Assembly: GCA_025454915.1 (NCBI GenBank) | Contig: JALONN010000003.1 | Location: 124,001 to 188,000, forward strand | DNA from: Raineya sp. | GTDB lineage: Bacteria > Bacteroidota > Bacteroidia > Cytophagales > Thermonemataceae | Length of the DNA stretch: 64,000 nt | Reading direction: 5' to 3' | Shown here: positions 6,684-15,129 of the stretch, piece by piece | Layout of the letters: every line of letters begins with the position of its first letter | Numbering within the stretch: the first letter of the stretch is position 1 | Translations under genes and position numbers: made by a program | The notes under the pieces: model-generated | Database searches by the model: none | What the model was told of the DNA's origin: nothing | Seen by the model: only the letters and a program-made list of their open reading frames with translations

Positions 6684-9611
6684 TTAACTCAACAAATTAG
6701 AAATATCATCTTTACTCAAACTCTTAAAGAAACTATCTTCAACACTTACAATGCTACTTGCCAATTGTTTTTTAGTTTCTTGAAGAGCCACAATTTTCTC
6801 TTCAATGCTTCCTTTAGAAATAAATTTATAGGTAATGACGGTATGGCGTTGCCCGATTCGGTGGGCTCTGTCCACAGCTTGTGCCTCCACAGCCGGATTC
6901 CACCAAGGGTCAAGTAAAAATACATATTCAGCAGCCGTTAGATTAAGCCCTACACCTCCAGCTTTCATAGAAATCAAGAAAATAAGAGTGTTTTCATCTT
7001 TCTGAAAACGTTCTACTTGAGCTTGCCTATCTATGGTTGCCCCATCCAAATACGCATATTTCCAGCCTTTGGAGTCTAAATATTTTCTGAAAATACTTAA
7101 ATGCTTTACAAACTGACTAAAAACTAATACTTTCTTCTTTTCTTCAACAAGCGTTTCGAGTTTATAGACCACATCTTCCATTTTTCCTGAACTGCCTGTG
7201 TACTCACTATCCACCAAAACAGGATGATTGGCTATCTGACGCAGTTGTGTAAGCCCTTTTAATATTAAAAACTGTGTTTTGGCGATACCATGTTGCTCAA
7301 TTTGTTCCAATATCTTATTTCTATACTGTGATTTAATTTCCTCATAATATTTTTCCTGTTCAGGAGTCATGGCAGAGTAATTCATGTTCTCAATTTTAGC
7401 AGGCAAATCCTGAGCTACTTGGCTTTTGGTTCTTCGTAATATGAAGGGCTTGGTAACCTGATGCAGTTTTTCTGTCTTCTTTACATCCTGATTCTTCTCA
7501 ATAGGGTTTAAATACTCTTTTCTAAAGAAATTTTGACCTCCCAATAAACCTACATTAGCAAAATTCATCTGCGACCACAAATCCAGTAAACTGTTTTCAA
7601 TAGGAGTACCTGTAAGCAATAATTTTTTGAGTCCCCTGAGTTTACTGACAGCCTGCGAAATATTAGATTGTGGGTTTTTGATAGCCTGCGACTCATCTAA
7701 AATAATATAATTGAATAATATTTTAGAAAGAGCCTCTACATCAATTCTGGTTACACCATACGAGGTAATGACCACATCAAATTTATGCAGGTATGGCAGG
7801 GCTCTTTCTCGTTGTGAACCTGTATAGGTCACAATTTGCAGACGAGGGGCAAATTTTTTAGCTTCCACTTCCCAGTTATAAATGAGAGAAGTAGGTACAA
7901 TAATGAGAGACGGCTTCTTTTCAGTTTCTTCCTTTTCTTTTTCTGCTTGTAGTACGGCAAGGGTTTGCAATGTTTTTCCTAAACCCATATCATCAGCCAG
8001 ACAGCCTCCAAATCCATAATCTCCTAGAAACCTCAGCCAGTTATAACCAGCTTTCTGATAGTTTCTTAAGGTAGCCTTCAAATCTTTGGGTAGTGGATAA
8101 TCTTGTATTTCTTCAAAAGCGTGTAATTGAGCCAGTTTTTTCTGCATATTAATCTCAGCCCAATTCTCTTGCTCCAGTTTTTGGATTAAGTGTAAATGAT
8201 GCTTTTGGAGTTGCAGATTATCTTTTTCTTCTGTAAAATAAAATAAATCGTTATATCTACTGAACCATTCTTCAGGAATGAGAGCTATTTCACCATTAGG
8301 AAGTTCGTATTCCTTTTTTCCTGCTAAAATATAAGGGCGAAGTTTGATGAATGGAATTTTAAAATCACCAAAGCAAATCAAAGCTTCTAAATCAAACCAG
8401 TCTTTATTTTCATTAATTTTAAACTCAATCTGGCTTTTCCCTACAAAATATCGTTTTCCTTCAAAACGTTGTTTAAGGATAATCTCTTCACTTTGAAGTG
8501 ATAAAGCATGCCTTTCGAGCCACAAAAGAGCTTGCTGTTGCGAAAATACTTTTTTACCTAATTTAAACTCTAAACCTTTGTTTTTAAGCGTTTGGATGAT
8601 GTTCTTCTCAAAAACAATATTCTTTGTAATTCTGTGAAATATATAACTGTTAGAAGTTTGTTCTAAATGTACAAAAGCAGGCTTATCATCAGCAGCTTTG
8701 AAGGTGTATTCACCATATTTGAAATAGAGTTCAAAAACAATTTCAGATTCTTCAGGCTCTACTTCAGTTTCTACCTCGTCAAAAAGAGACATTGAAACTG
8801 TTTTGGTAAGCTGACTTACCTGTAAAACAGCTTGTGGTAAATGTGCCTGACTTTTAATTTCAAAACCTTGTGCATACACATCAAATGCAGCTATAAGAGG
8901 TGTTACGAACGTTTTAAAATACTTTTCTTCTATATTTCTGGCAATATTAATGTACCACTTGTTTAAAAAAGGTCTGAGTTTATTACCATCAATATTTTTA
9001 CTGAAATGATACAATTTATCATCAATGAGCATCCAAGCTGGTTCATTGCATAAAATAAGGGCGTTTTTAAACTGAAAATCTAGCTTTTTAGAATCACATT
9101 TGAGTGTAGGAAAATAATGTGTCTCTTTTTCATCCCTTCTGAAATGAAATAATACTGAAACAGGATGCTCTATGAGTTGAATAGGCTTCCAAATGGGATT
9201 CCCATCTGTCCCCATAATAAAAAACTTTTTCTGTTTAGTATGAATTAGGGTAAGAATATTTGCTATTTTTTCGTCCAAGTGATTCTCAATAGCTTCCTGC
9301 AAGACTTTATCACCTTTGTTTTTATCATAAATTTTTAAGAAAAACTCATTCTGATGAATTTTCTTATTATAAAACTTCTTGATAATGGTCTCTGTTTGAA
9401 GAGTATCTGTAAATTTTAAAATTTGTAAATCTGTCTCATCTAGTCCTTTCTGAAAGTCTTTGGCTGTTTTGGACGTAAGCCCTTGATATTGAAGGGTTAA
9501 ATTCCCTTTACTATTGACTTGTACAGCAAAAGGAGCTATCAGGTAGCCCAAGTATTCATGTTTTAATAAAGAATAAATGATTGCAAATGGTTGTGTAGTA
9601 GCTACTTTCAT
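6684..9611 (-). CDS. SNF2/SWI2-family DNA-dependent ATPase
   Basis: 975 residues. The N-terminal half is an uncharacterised region found on bacterial SNF2 proteins. The C-terminal half carries the two RecA-like lobes: Walker A DDMGLGKT near residue 542, Walker B variant DESQ near 640, motif III LTGTPIENS near 667, and motif VI RAHRIGQ near 913. These enzymes translocate on duplex DNA and remodel protein-DNA complexes such as stalled RNA polymerase; no nuclease or SWIM finger is apparent. It is transcribed divergently from pyk across a 292-bp spacer that holds a 32-bp dyad. The function is likely DNA maintenance, and the specific role is unknown. Confidence 0.9.
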   Translation of the reverse strand: MKVATTQPFAIIYSLLKHEYLGYLIAPFAVQVNSKGNLTLQYQGLTSKTAKDFQKGLDETDLQILKFTDTLQTETIIKKFYNKKIHQNEFFLKIYDKNKGDKVLQEAIENHLDEKIANILTLIHTKQKKFFIMGTDGNPIWKPIQLIEHPVSVLFHFRRDEKETHYFPTLKCDSKKLDFQFKNALILCNEPAWMLIDDKLYHFSKNIDGNKLRPFLNKWYINIARNIEEKYFKTFVTPLIAAFDVYAQGFEIKSQAHLPQAVLQVSQLTKTVSMSLFDEVETEVEPEESEIVFELYFKYGEYTFKAADDKPAFVHLEQTSNSYIFHRITKNIVFEKNIIQTLKNKGLEFKLGKKVFSQQQALLWLERHALSLQSEEIILKQRFEGKRYFVGKSQIEFKINENKDWFDLEALICFGDFKIPFIKLRPYILAGKKEYELPNGEIALIPEEWFSRYNDLFYFTEEKDNLQLQKHHLHLIQKLEQENWAEINMQKKLAQLHAFEEIQDYPLPKDLKATLRNYQKAGYNWLRFLGDYGFGGCLADDMGLGKTLQTLAVLQAEKEKEETEKKPSLIIVPTSLIYNWEVEAKKFAPRLQIVTYTGSQRERALPYLHKFDVVITSYGVTRIDVEALSKILFNYIILDESQAIKNPQSNISQAVSKLRGLKKLLLTGTPIENSLLDLWSQMNFANVGLLGGQNFFRKEYLNPIEKNQDVKKTEKLHQVTKPFILRRTKSQVAQDLPAKIENMNYSAMTPEQEKYYEEIKSQYRNKILEQIEQHGIAKTQFLILKGLTQLRQIANHPVLVDSEYTGSSGKMEDVVYKLETLVEEKKKVLVFSQFVKHLSIFRKYLDSKGWKYAYLDGATIDRQAQVERFQKDENTLIFLISMKAGGVGLNLTAAEYVFLLDPWWNPAVEAQAVDRAHRIGQRHTVITYKFISKGSIEEKIVALQETKKQLASSIVSVEDSFFKSLSKDDISNLLS

Positions 9612-9664
9612 GGAAATTATGTGGTGTCAATAAGGGTCTTTTAAAGCAAAAGAGTCTATATTAT

Positions 9665-9696
9665 AAATTCGCAATATAAGCTTTATTTGCGAATTT
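9665..9696. promoter_or_regulatory. Dyad in the SNF2-pyk divergent spacer
   Basis: Ten-base arms AAATTCGCAA (9665-9674) and TTGCGAATTT (9687-9696) flank a 12-nt centre that itself contains ATAA-GCT-TTAT. It lies 54 bp upstream of the SNF2 start and ~208 bp upstream of pyk. It is the only feature I see in the 292-bp spacer and is a candidate operator for either gene. Confidence 0.5.
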
Positions 9697-9903
9697 TGTG
9701 TAAATTTTATGTAAAATCATTTTTTGATAAAATTCTTTTGTGTTTTTGAAAGAAAACACAGAAATTGAAATCAAATAGTTTAAATAACTAAGATTTCATG
9801 AGAATTATGGAATAAGAAAATAAATCAAATGACTTTTTCCAATTTCTTTGCTACAAATACCTTATATTAAAAAAATAAATCCACATCGTTATCTGTAAAA
9901 TTT

Positions 9904-11334
9904 ATGAGTATTGTATTCAATAAGACAAAAATTATAGCCACTATTGGTCCTTCATCCAATACTAAAGATAAAATTTTAGAATTAGCAAGAGCAGGAGTAG
10001 ATATATTTAGGTTAAATTTCTCACACGGAACACACGAACAACACCAGCAGGTTATTGATTTTATCAGGCAAATTAACCAAGAACACCAAATGAATTTGGG
10101 TTGTTTGCAGGATTTGCAGGGTCCTAAAATCAGAATCGGAATGGTTGAAAACAACGGTGTGGAACTTCAAAACGGACAGGATTTTGCCATTACTACCGAA
10201 GAAATGACAGGTACCAATCAAATGGTTAGTACAGTCTATCAGTTTCTACCCAAAGATGTTAAAATTGGAGAAACTATTTTATTAGATGATGGAAAAATTG
10301 AACTCAAAGTGGTGGGTAAAAATGATAAAACAGTTTTTACAAAAGTAGTGTATGGAGGCGTTCTTAAATCTAAAAAAGGAATGAATCTGCCTCAGACAGA
10401 TGTCTCTTCGCCATCTCTTACAGAAAAAGATACTGAAGACTTGATGTTTGGGTTAGAAAATAATTTAGAATGGATAGCCCTTTCTTTTGTGCGTACAGCA
10501 ACTGATATTTTATTGCTTCGTCATATTGTACAACAAAAAGGTAAAAATCCAAAAATTATTGCCAAAGTAGAACGCCCTGAGGCTATTACCAATATTGATG
10601 AAATCATTAAAGTATCAGATGGTATTATGGTGGCTCGTGGTGATTTAGGAGTAGAAATGGATGCGGAAGTAGTGCCTATTCTGCAAAAAATGATGGTTGA
10701 TAAATGTAAAAAAGCAGCCAAACCTGTCATCATTGCTACCCAAATGATGGAAAGCATGATTACAAGCCCAAGACCTACAAGAGCTGAAACCAACGATATA
10801 GCCAATGCTGTTGTAGATGGTGCTGATACCCTGATGCTTTCTGCTGAAACAGCTTCAGGAAATCACCCTTTGCTTGTTATCAAGAGTATGGCAAAAACTA
10901 TTCAATATATAGAAGAAAACGTAAAAAATGTTTACCATAAAAATTTAGAACCTGATAAGGAGTCTAAAACTTTTTATAGTGATAGCCTTATTGCTACAGC
11001 TTGTAATTTGGCAAGACAGACCAATGCCAAAGTAATCGTAGGCATGACAAACTCTGGTTATACTGCATACAGACTCGCAAGCCACAGACCTGAGGCAGAT
11101 ATTTATATTTTTACAAGTAACAAGCCACTGATGAATACCTTGAACCTTGTTTGGGGAGTACGAACCTTATATTATGACAAGTTTGTTTCAACAGATACAA
11201 CTTTTAGTGATATAATAGAAGTTCTAAAAGAAAAAGGTTCTGTAAAACAAGGAGATGTGGTAATACAACTTGCCAGTATGCCGATAGAAGAAAAACAAAG
11301 AACTAATGCTATTAAAATTAGTGTAGTAGATTAA
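9904..11334 (+). CDS. pyk: Pyruvate kinase
   Basis: 476 residues, the normal bacterial length. It transfers phosphate from phosphoenolpyruvate to ADP in the last step of glycolysis. Visible landmarks: KTKIIATIGPSS at the N-terminus, RLNFSHG at 36-42, the active-site signature with Lys221 and Glu223 (IIAKVERPEAI), MVARGDLGVEM at ~242-252, and RPTRAETND/DTLMLSAETASG further on. The ATG at 9904 is directly ahead of the conserved KTKIIATIGP block. The last nine codons (NAIKISVVD) and stop recur as a diverged relic at 12080-12109. A hairpin at 11371-11414 follows the gene. Confidence 0.97.
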   Translation: MSIVFNKTKIIATIGPSSNTKDKILELARAGVDIFRLNFSHGTHEQHQQVIDFIRQINQEHQMNLGCLQDLQGPKIRIGMVENNGVELQNGQDFAITTEEMTGTNQMVSTVYQFLPKDVKIGETILLDDGKIELKVVGKNDKTVFTKVVYGGVLKSKKGMNLPQTDVSSPSLTEKDTEDLMFGLENNLEWIALSFVRTATDILLLRHIVQQKGKNPKIIAKVERPEAITNIDEIIKVSDGIMVARGDLGVEMDAEVVPILQKMMVDKCKKAAKPVIIATQMMESMITSPRPTRAETNDIANAVVDGADTLMLSAETASGNHPLLVIKSMAKTIQYIEENVKNVYHKNLEPDKESKTFYSDSLIATACNLARQTNAKVIVGMTNSGYTAYRLASHRPEADIYIFTSNKPLMNTLNLVWGVRTLYYDKFVSTDTTFSDIIEVLKEKGSVKQGDVVIQLASMPIEEKQRTNAIKISVVD

Positions 11335-11370
11335 CATGTTTAATCAGAAACTGTTAATAAAAATAAAGAT

Positions 11371-11414
11371 ACTTCCCTCACAAATGAAACCTTGCTGAAC
11401 TTGTGAAGGGAAGT
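11371..11414. terminator. Hairpin between convergent pyk and lipoprotein genes
   Basis: ACTTCCCTCACAA (11371-11383) pairs with TTGTGAAGGGAAGT (11401-11414) with one bulged A and a 17-nt loop. It lies between convergent stops at 11334 and 11436. The T-tract is poor, so termination is plausible but not certain. Confidence 0.5.
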
Positions 11415-11435
11415 AATTTGGTTTTGAAATCTATG

Positions 11436-11888
11436 TTACTTTATTGTACCATTAAAAGTAAGCTCATCTTCACCATTATGATAGAAAAGCTCTATCGAAG
11501 GAATACTAACAAAAGGAACAGTTCGTACTGTTATTTTTCCTAGTCCTTGATAATAATCAGCAATATAAATACCATTGCCAGTACTTTCAAATTCAAGGTT
11601 TTCAACAGAATAATTATTGTAACCAGAAGGTGGGTTTAGAGTAATATCCAAAGAATAAGTTGTACCAGTTGCCCTGATAGTAGCTACCCCAATTGTACTA
11701 AAATTACGCTCTGGCGTTGCTATAATTCTATTAGAATGTACAAATTGTTCAGAAAATTGATTATTTATTATATTATCAGGCAGAGACATTGTTCTTTCTG
11801 CTTCTATGGATACCATTTTTTTCTTACAAGATACAAAGGTAATGGAGAGAATGATGCCAAGTGTTAATAAAAAAGGTGCTTTTTTCAT
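11436..11888 (-). CDS. Small lipoprotein, hypothetical
   Basis: 150 residues. The N-terminus is a lipoprotein signal with lipobox TFVSC (Cys21) followed by KKK. The mature part is short and strand-rich with no recognised family; it resembles the many small outer-membrane lipoproteins of Bacteroidota. It lies alone, convergent with pyk and upstream of a 276-bp spacer holding alternative hairpins and the pyk relic. No function is inferred. Confidence 0.65.
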   Translation of the reverse strand: MKKAPFLLTLGIILSITFVSCKKKMVSIEAERTMSLPDNIINNQFSEQFVHSNRIIATPERNFSTIGVATIRATGTTYSLDITLNPPSGYNNYSVENLEFESTGNGIYIADYYQGLGKITVRTVPFVSIPSIELFYHNGEDELTFNGTIK

Positions 11889-11981
11889 TAAAGTATAGGA
11901 TTTAATATAGTAGGAAATAGGTCAGTTATTGACAAATTTTATGCCTAAATATAATAATTTTGTAGTTTTTTTGATATTAGG

Positions 11982-12028
11982 ATTTAATCACAACAGACTA
12001 TCACAAATATTCAGATTTGTGATTAAAT
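11982..12028. promoter_or_regulatory. Overlapping alternative hairpins
   Basis: Long stem: ATTTAATCACAA (11982-11993) with TTGTGATTAAAT (12017-12028), 12 perfect pairs. Competing inner stem: TCACAAAT (12001-12008) with ATTTGTGA (12015-12022), 8 pairs, 6-nt loop. The two share the right arm and are mutually exclusive, as in attenuators, or represent two overlapping operator dyads. Confidence 0.5.
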
Positions 12029-12064
12029 ATAAGTAAATCATTAAATGTTTAATATTAGAGATAT

Positions 12065-12109
12065 CAAAGAAAATCAGTCAATGCTATAAAAATTAGTGTG
12101 GTTGACTAA
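12065..12109 (+). pseudogene. Relic of a pyruvate kinase 3' end
   Basis: In frame, 12080-12109 encodes NAIKISVVD followed by TAA, identical in protein to the end of pyk (11305-11334). The DNA matches at 26 of 30 positions and all four differences are third-codon positions. Upstream CAA AGA codons also match, with a 6-nt insertion between. Farther upstream the similarity is lost and a TAG lies in frame. It is a remnant of a second pyk copy or of a donor's pyk tail. Confidence 0.7.
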
Positions 12110-12126
12110 CAAAAAATTAACATAAT

Positions 12127-12162
12127 GCGTATATTTGTTTTATACATCCTTAAAATATACGC
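12127..12162. promoter_or_regulatory. -7 box and dyad immediately before the metalloprotease start
   Basis: TATATTTG at 12130-12137 fits the Bacteroidota -7 box TAnnTTTG. It is embedded in a perfect 10-bp inverted repeat, GCGTATATTT (12127-12136) and AAATATACGC (12153-12162), that ends 2 bp before the ATG. No -33 TTTG lies at the standard spacing. It could be an operator over the promoter or a leader hairpin over the start codon. Confidence 0.55.
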
Positions 12163-12164
12163 TT

Positions 12165-15083
12165 ATGTTAAAAAAACTTCTATTATTTACTTTTTTAATA
12201 ACTTCTTGGAATTTACAGGCTCAATTCTTATGGCAAGATATATCCGAAAGCCAAGTTCAAAGAAGTGTTTCTAAAAAACGTTGGATTATTCCCAACAAAT
12301 ACAGAGCCTTGCGTCTCAATGAAGCTTTTTTCAAAAGTATGATAGCAAGTTTTCCTCAAGAAAGCTCAGACTTAAGATTTTCTGCAAAAAACTCAAATTC
12401 CATCATGTCAATACCTATGCCTGATGGCAATACACACCTTTTTCGTGTAGCAGAAACTTTTGTGATGCACCCTGAACTGGCGAAAAAATTTCCTCAAATC
12501 AAAACTTATGAAGGATATGGTGTTACAAACCCTACCGAATATATTCGTTTTGACTATACTCTTCAAGGTTTTCATGCTTTAATCTTTACAGAAAAAGGTA
12601 TGGTCTATATTGACCCCTATCAACAAAATGATACTGAAAATTATATCAGCTACTACAAACATGATTACCAATCTACAAAAAACATGAGTTGTCATGTGAT
12701 GGATGAGGACAATCATGCAGAAGAGGTGAAACGTTTAGTAGAAAATATGAGAAGAAATAACGAAAGACCTTCTGGAGCAACATTATTAACTTACAGAGCT
12801 GCTGTAGCTGCTACAGGAGAATATACTACTTTTCATGGAGGTACAGTTGCTGGTGCTTTGAGTGCTATTACAACTACAATGAATCGTGTTTCAGGAGTAT
12901 ATCAGGTGGAGTTGTCAATCAGATTACAACTTATATCAAATAATAATACCATTATTTATACCAATGCAACAACAGACCCTTATACCAATAATAGTGGTAG
13001 TGCTATGCTTGGCGAAAATCAAACCAATGTAGATAACTTAATTGGCAATGCAAACTATGATATCGGACATGTTTTTAGTACAGGTGGTGGTGGTATAGCA
13101 GGTTTAGGGGTAGTATGTAGAACAGGGCAGAAGGCTAGAGGCGTAACAGGAAGTGGGTCTCCAGTAAATGACCCTTTTGATATTGACTATGTAGCCCATG
13201 AAATGGGACATCAATTTGCTGGCAACCACACTTTCAATGGCAATCAGGGTTCGTGTGGTGGAAACAGAAATGGTTCCACAGCGTACGAACCTGGTAGTGG
13301 GGTAACTATTATGGCATATGCTGGTATTTGTGGTTCTGACAATCTAGCCAGCAACAGTATTGCTATTTTTCATGTAGGAAGTTATGATGAAATTTTTGCT
13401 TATACACGTAATGGTGCTGGAAATGGTTGTCCTGTAAGTACAGCCAATGGAACTAATCAGCCTCCAGTTCCCACAGTACCTACAGGAGGGTTTGTGATAC
13501 CTATTGGTACACCCTTTCAGCTAACAGGCTCAGCTACAGACCCTAATAGTGATGCCCTTACATATTGTTGGGAACAAATGGATTTGGGTTCAGCAGGAGC
13601 TCCAGGTAGCCCTTCAGGAAATGCTCCTATTTTTAGGTCATTTATGCCTACTACTTCACCTACTCGTACTTTTCCAAGGATACAAGATTTGGTTAATAAT
13701 ACAACCTCTTTTGGTGAATTATTACCAACTTATACAAGGAATTTAACATTTAGAATGTCTGTAAGAGATAATTTAGGTGGCTATGATTATGCTCAGGTGG
13801 CATTTACAGCCAATGCAACAGCAGGACCATTTGTTGTGAATTACCCAAATTCAGCAATTACTTGGAGACAGGGTAGTACACAAGTGGTATCTTGGAGTGT
13901 AGCAAACACAAACTTAGCACCTGTTAATTGTCAATTGGTAAATATTAAACTATCAACAGATGGAGGTTTAACATATCCAACCACATTGGCTTCTAATTTG
14001 CCTAACAATGGTTCAGCAGAAATTACAGTACCTTCTGTAGCAACCACACAAGCTCGTATACGTGTAGAAGCAGCAGATAATATCTTTTTTGATATTTCAA
14101 ACGTGAATTTTACAATCAATAATGTTGCACCTGGTGGTAATCCGCTTGTAAATACCTTTTCTCCTCTGGATAATGCAACAGGTGTAACACTAACTACAAA
14201 TCTTAAAATCTATTTGAATCAAGATGTCTTAAAAGGAACAGGGAATGTAATTTTAAAACGTTATGCCAATGATGCTATAGTTGAATCTTTTGATGTAGCC
14301 ACCTCTAGTAGGGTTACAGTAGCCAATAATGTAGTAACCATAGATCCAACAAGTAATTTGGAGGTAGGAGTGGCATATTATGTAGAAATACCCAATACAG
14401 CTTTTAGAAATGCTTCTAATCAGTTTTATGCTGGAACGACCAATAAAGACACTTGGAATTTCTCAACTTCCGATAATATAGCTCCAGTAGTAACTATTTT
14501 CAGCCCTTTAGATAATGCTACAGATGTATCTGTTGATACAAAATTGAGAATTACATTTTCAGAACCTATCAATAAAGGCTCATCTGGTAGTGTACTCATT
14601 AAAAGGCTTAGTAATAACTCCCTCAAACAGAGTGTGGGTATCAACGCTTCAACTCTAACTGTAAATAACAATGTGGCAGAAGTTACCATTGTAGCCTTGG
14701 AGTTTGATACAGAGTACTATGTAGAGATTCCTACTGCTGGAACATTTAAAGATTTAGCAGGTAATGATTTTGCTGGATTTACAGGAAACTCTACTTGGAA
14801 TTTCAAAACACAATCTACAGCTACAGCTTTGGTTGAATTAAAACAAGGACAATTGCAATTATATCCCAATCCAACCAAAGATTTACTAAATATTAGTCTG
14901 GAAAACAGCCCACAAAATATCAAAAAGGTTCAATTGTATTCTGTTTTGGGACAAAAAATAAGTAGTAATTTATTAGATGATAAAAATTATACACTCAAAA
15001 TGGACGATTTGGCTAATGGAGTGTATGTAGTGGAAATAACAGTAGGGGATCAGATAATCAGACAAAGAATTGTTAAGAAATAA
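12165..15083 (+). CDS. Secreted reprolysin-type zinc metalloprotease with T9SS sorting domain
   Basis: 972 residues from the ATG at 12165, which starts a proper signal peptide (MLKKLLLFTF to LQAQ); a TTG-started extension from 12135 is rejected. The zinc site HEMGHQFAGNH lies near residues 345-355, with a Met-turn (IMAYAGICG) about 40 residues on. After the protease come an Ig/PKD-like region and two repeated SbsA-type Ig-like domains (each with FSPLDNATGV/FSPLDNATDV and TWNFST/TWNFKT). An ~80-residue type A sorting domain (LYPNPTKDLLNIS... to IVKK) targets it to the T9SS. It is likely a surface-exposed or released protease. The usual third-helix Gly is shifted by one (AG rather than GA). Confidence 0.9.
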   Translation: MLKKLLLFTFLITSWNLQAQFLWQDISESQVQRSVSKKRWIIPNKYRALRLNEAFFKSMIASFPQESSDLRFSAKNSNSIMSIPMPDGNTHLFRVAETFVMHPELAKKFPQIKTYEGYGVTNPTEYIRFDYTLQGFHALIFTEKGMVYIDPYQQNDTENYISYYKHDYQSTKNMSCHVMDEDNHAEEVKRLVENMRRNNERPSGATLLTYRAAVAATGEYTTFHGGTVAGALSAITTTMNRVSGVYQVELSIRLQLISNNNTIIYTNATTDPYTNNSGSAMLGENQTNVDNLIGNANYDIGHVFSTGGGGIAGLGVVCRTGQKARGVTGSGSPVNDPFDIDYVAHEMGHQFAGNHTFNGNQGSCGGNRNGSTAYEPGSGVTIMAYAGICGSDNLASNSIAIFHVGSYDEIFAYTRNGAGNGCPVSTANGTNQPPVPTVPTGGFVIPIGTPFQLTGSATDPNSDALTYCWEQMDLGSAGAPGSPSGNAPIFRSFMPTTSPTRTFPRIQDLVNNTTSFGELLPTYTRNLTFRMSVRDNLGGYDYAQVAFTANATAGPFVVNYPNSAITWRQGSTQVVSWSVANTNLAPVNCQLVNIKLSTDGGLTYPTTLASNLPNNGSAEITVPSVATTQARIRVEAADNIFFDISNVNFTINNVAPGGNPLVNTFSPLDNATGVTLTTNLKIYLNQDVLKGTGNVILKRYANDAIVESFDVATSSRVTVANNVVTIDPTSNLEVGVAYYVEIPNTAFRNASNQFYAGTTNKDTWNFSTSDNIAPVVTIFSPLDNATDVSVDTKLRITFSEPINKGSSGSVLIKRLSNNSLKQSVGINASTLTVNNNVAEVTIVALEFDTEYYVEIPTAGTFKDLAGNDFAGFTGNSTWNFKTQSTATALVELKQGQLQLYPNPTKDLLNISLENSPQNIKKVQLYSVLGQKISSNLLDDKNYTLKMDDLANGVYVVEITVGDQIIRQRIVKK

Positions 15084-15097
15084 AAATATCAAAAAAC

Positions 15098-15125
15098 AAA
15101 AAAGGCTCTATTTAGAGCCTTTTTT
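15098..15125. terminator. Bidirectional intrinsic terminator
   Basis: AAAAAAGGCTCTA and its exact complement flank a TT loop, with A- and T-tracts on both sides. It lies between the convergent metalloprotease and proline dehydrogenase genes. Confidence 0.9.
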
Positions 15126-15129
15126 GTTC

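Noticed and set aside
10521..10805. 94-codon antisense ORF inside pyk
   Set aside because: Shadow of the pyruvate kinase gene in the reverse frame without start context or homology.
12135..12164. Extended metalloprotease start at TTG 12135
   Set aside because: The ATG at 12165 yields a clean signal peptide, and the upstream part overlaps the promoter dyad.
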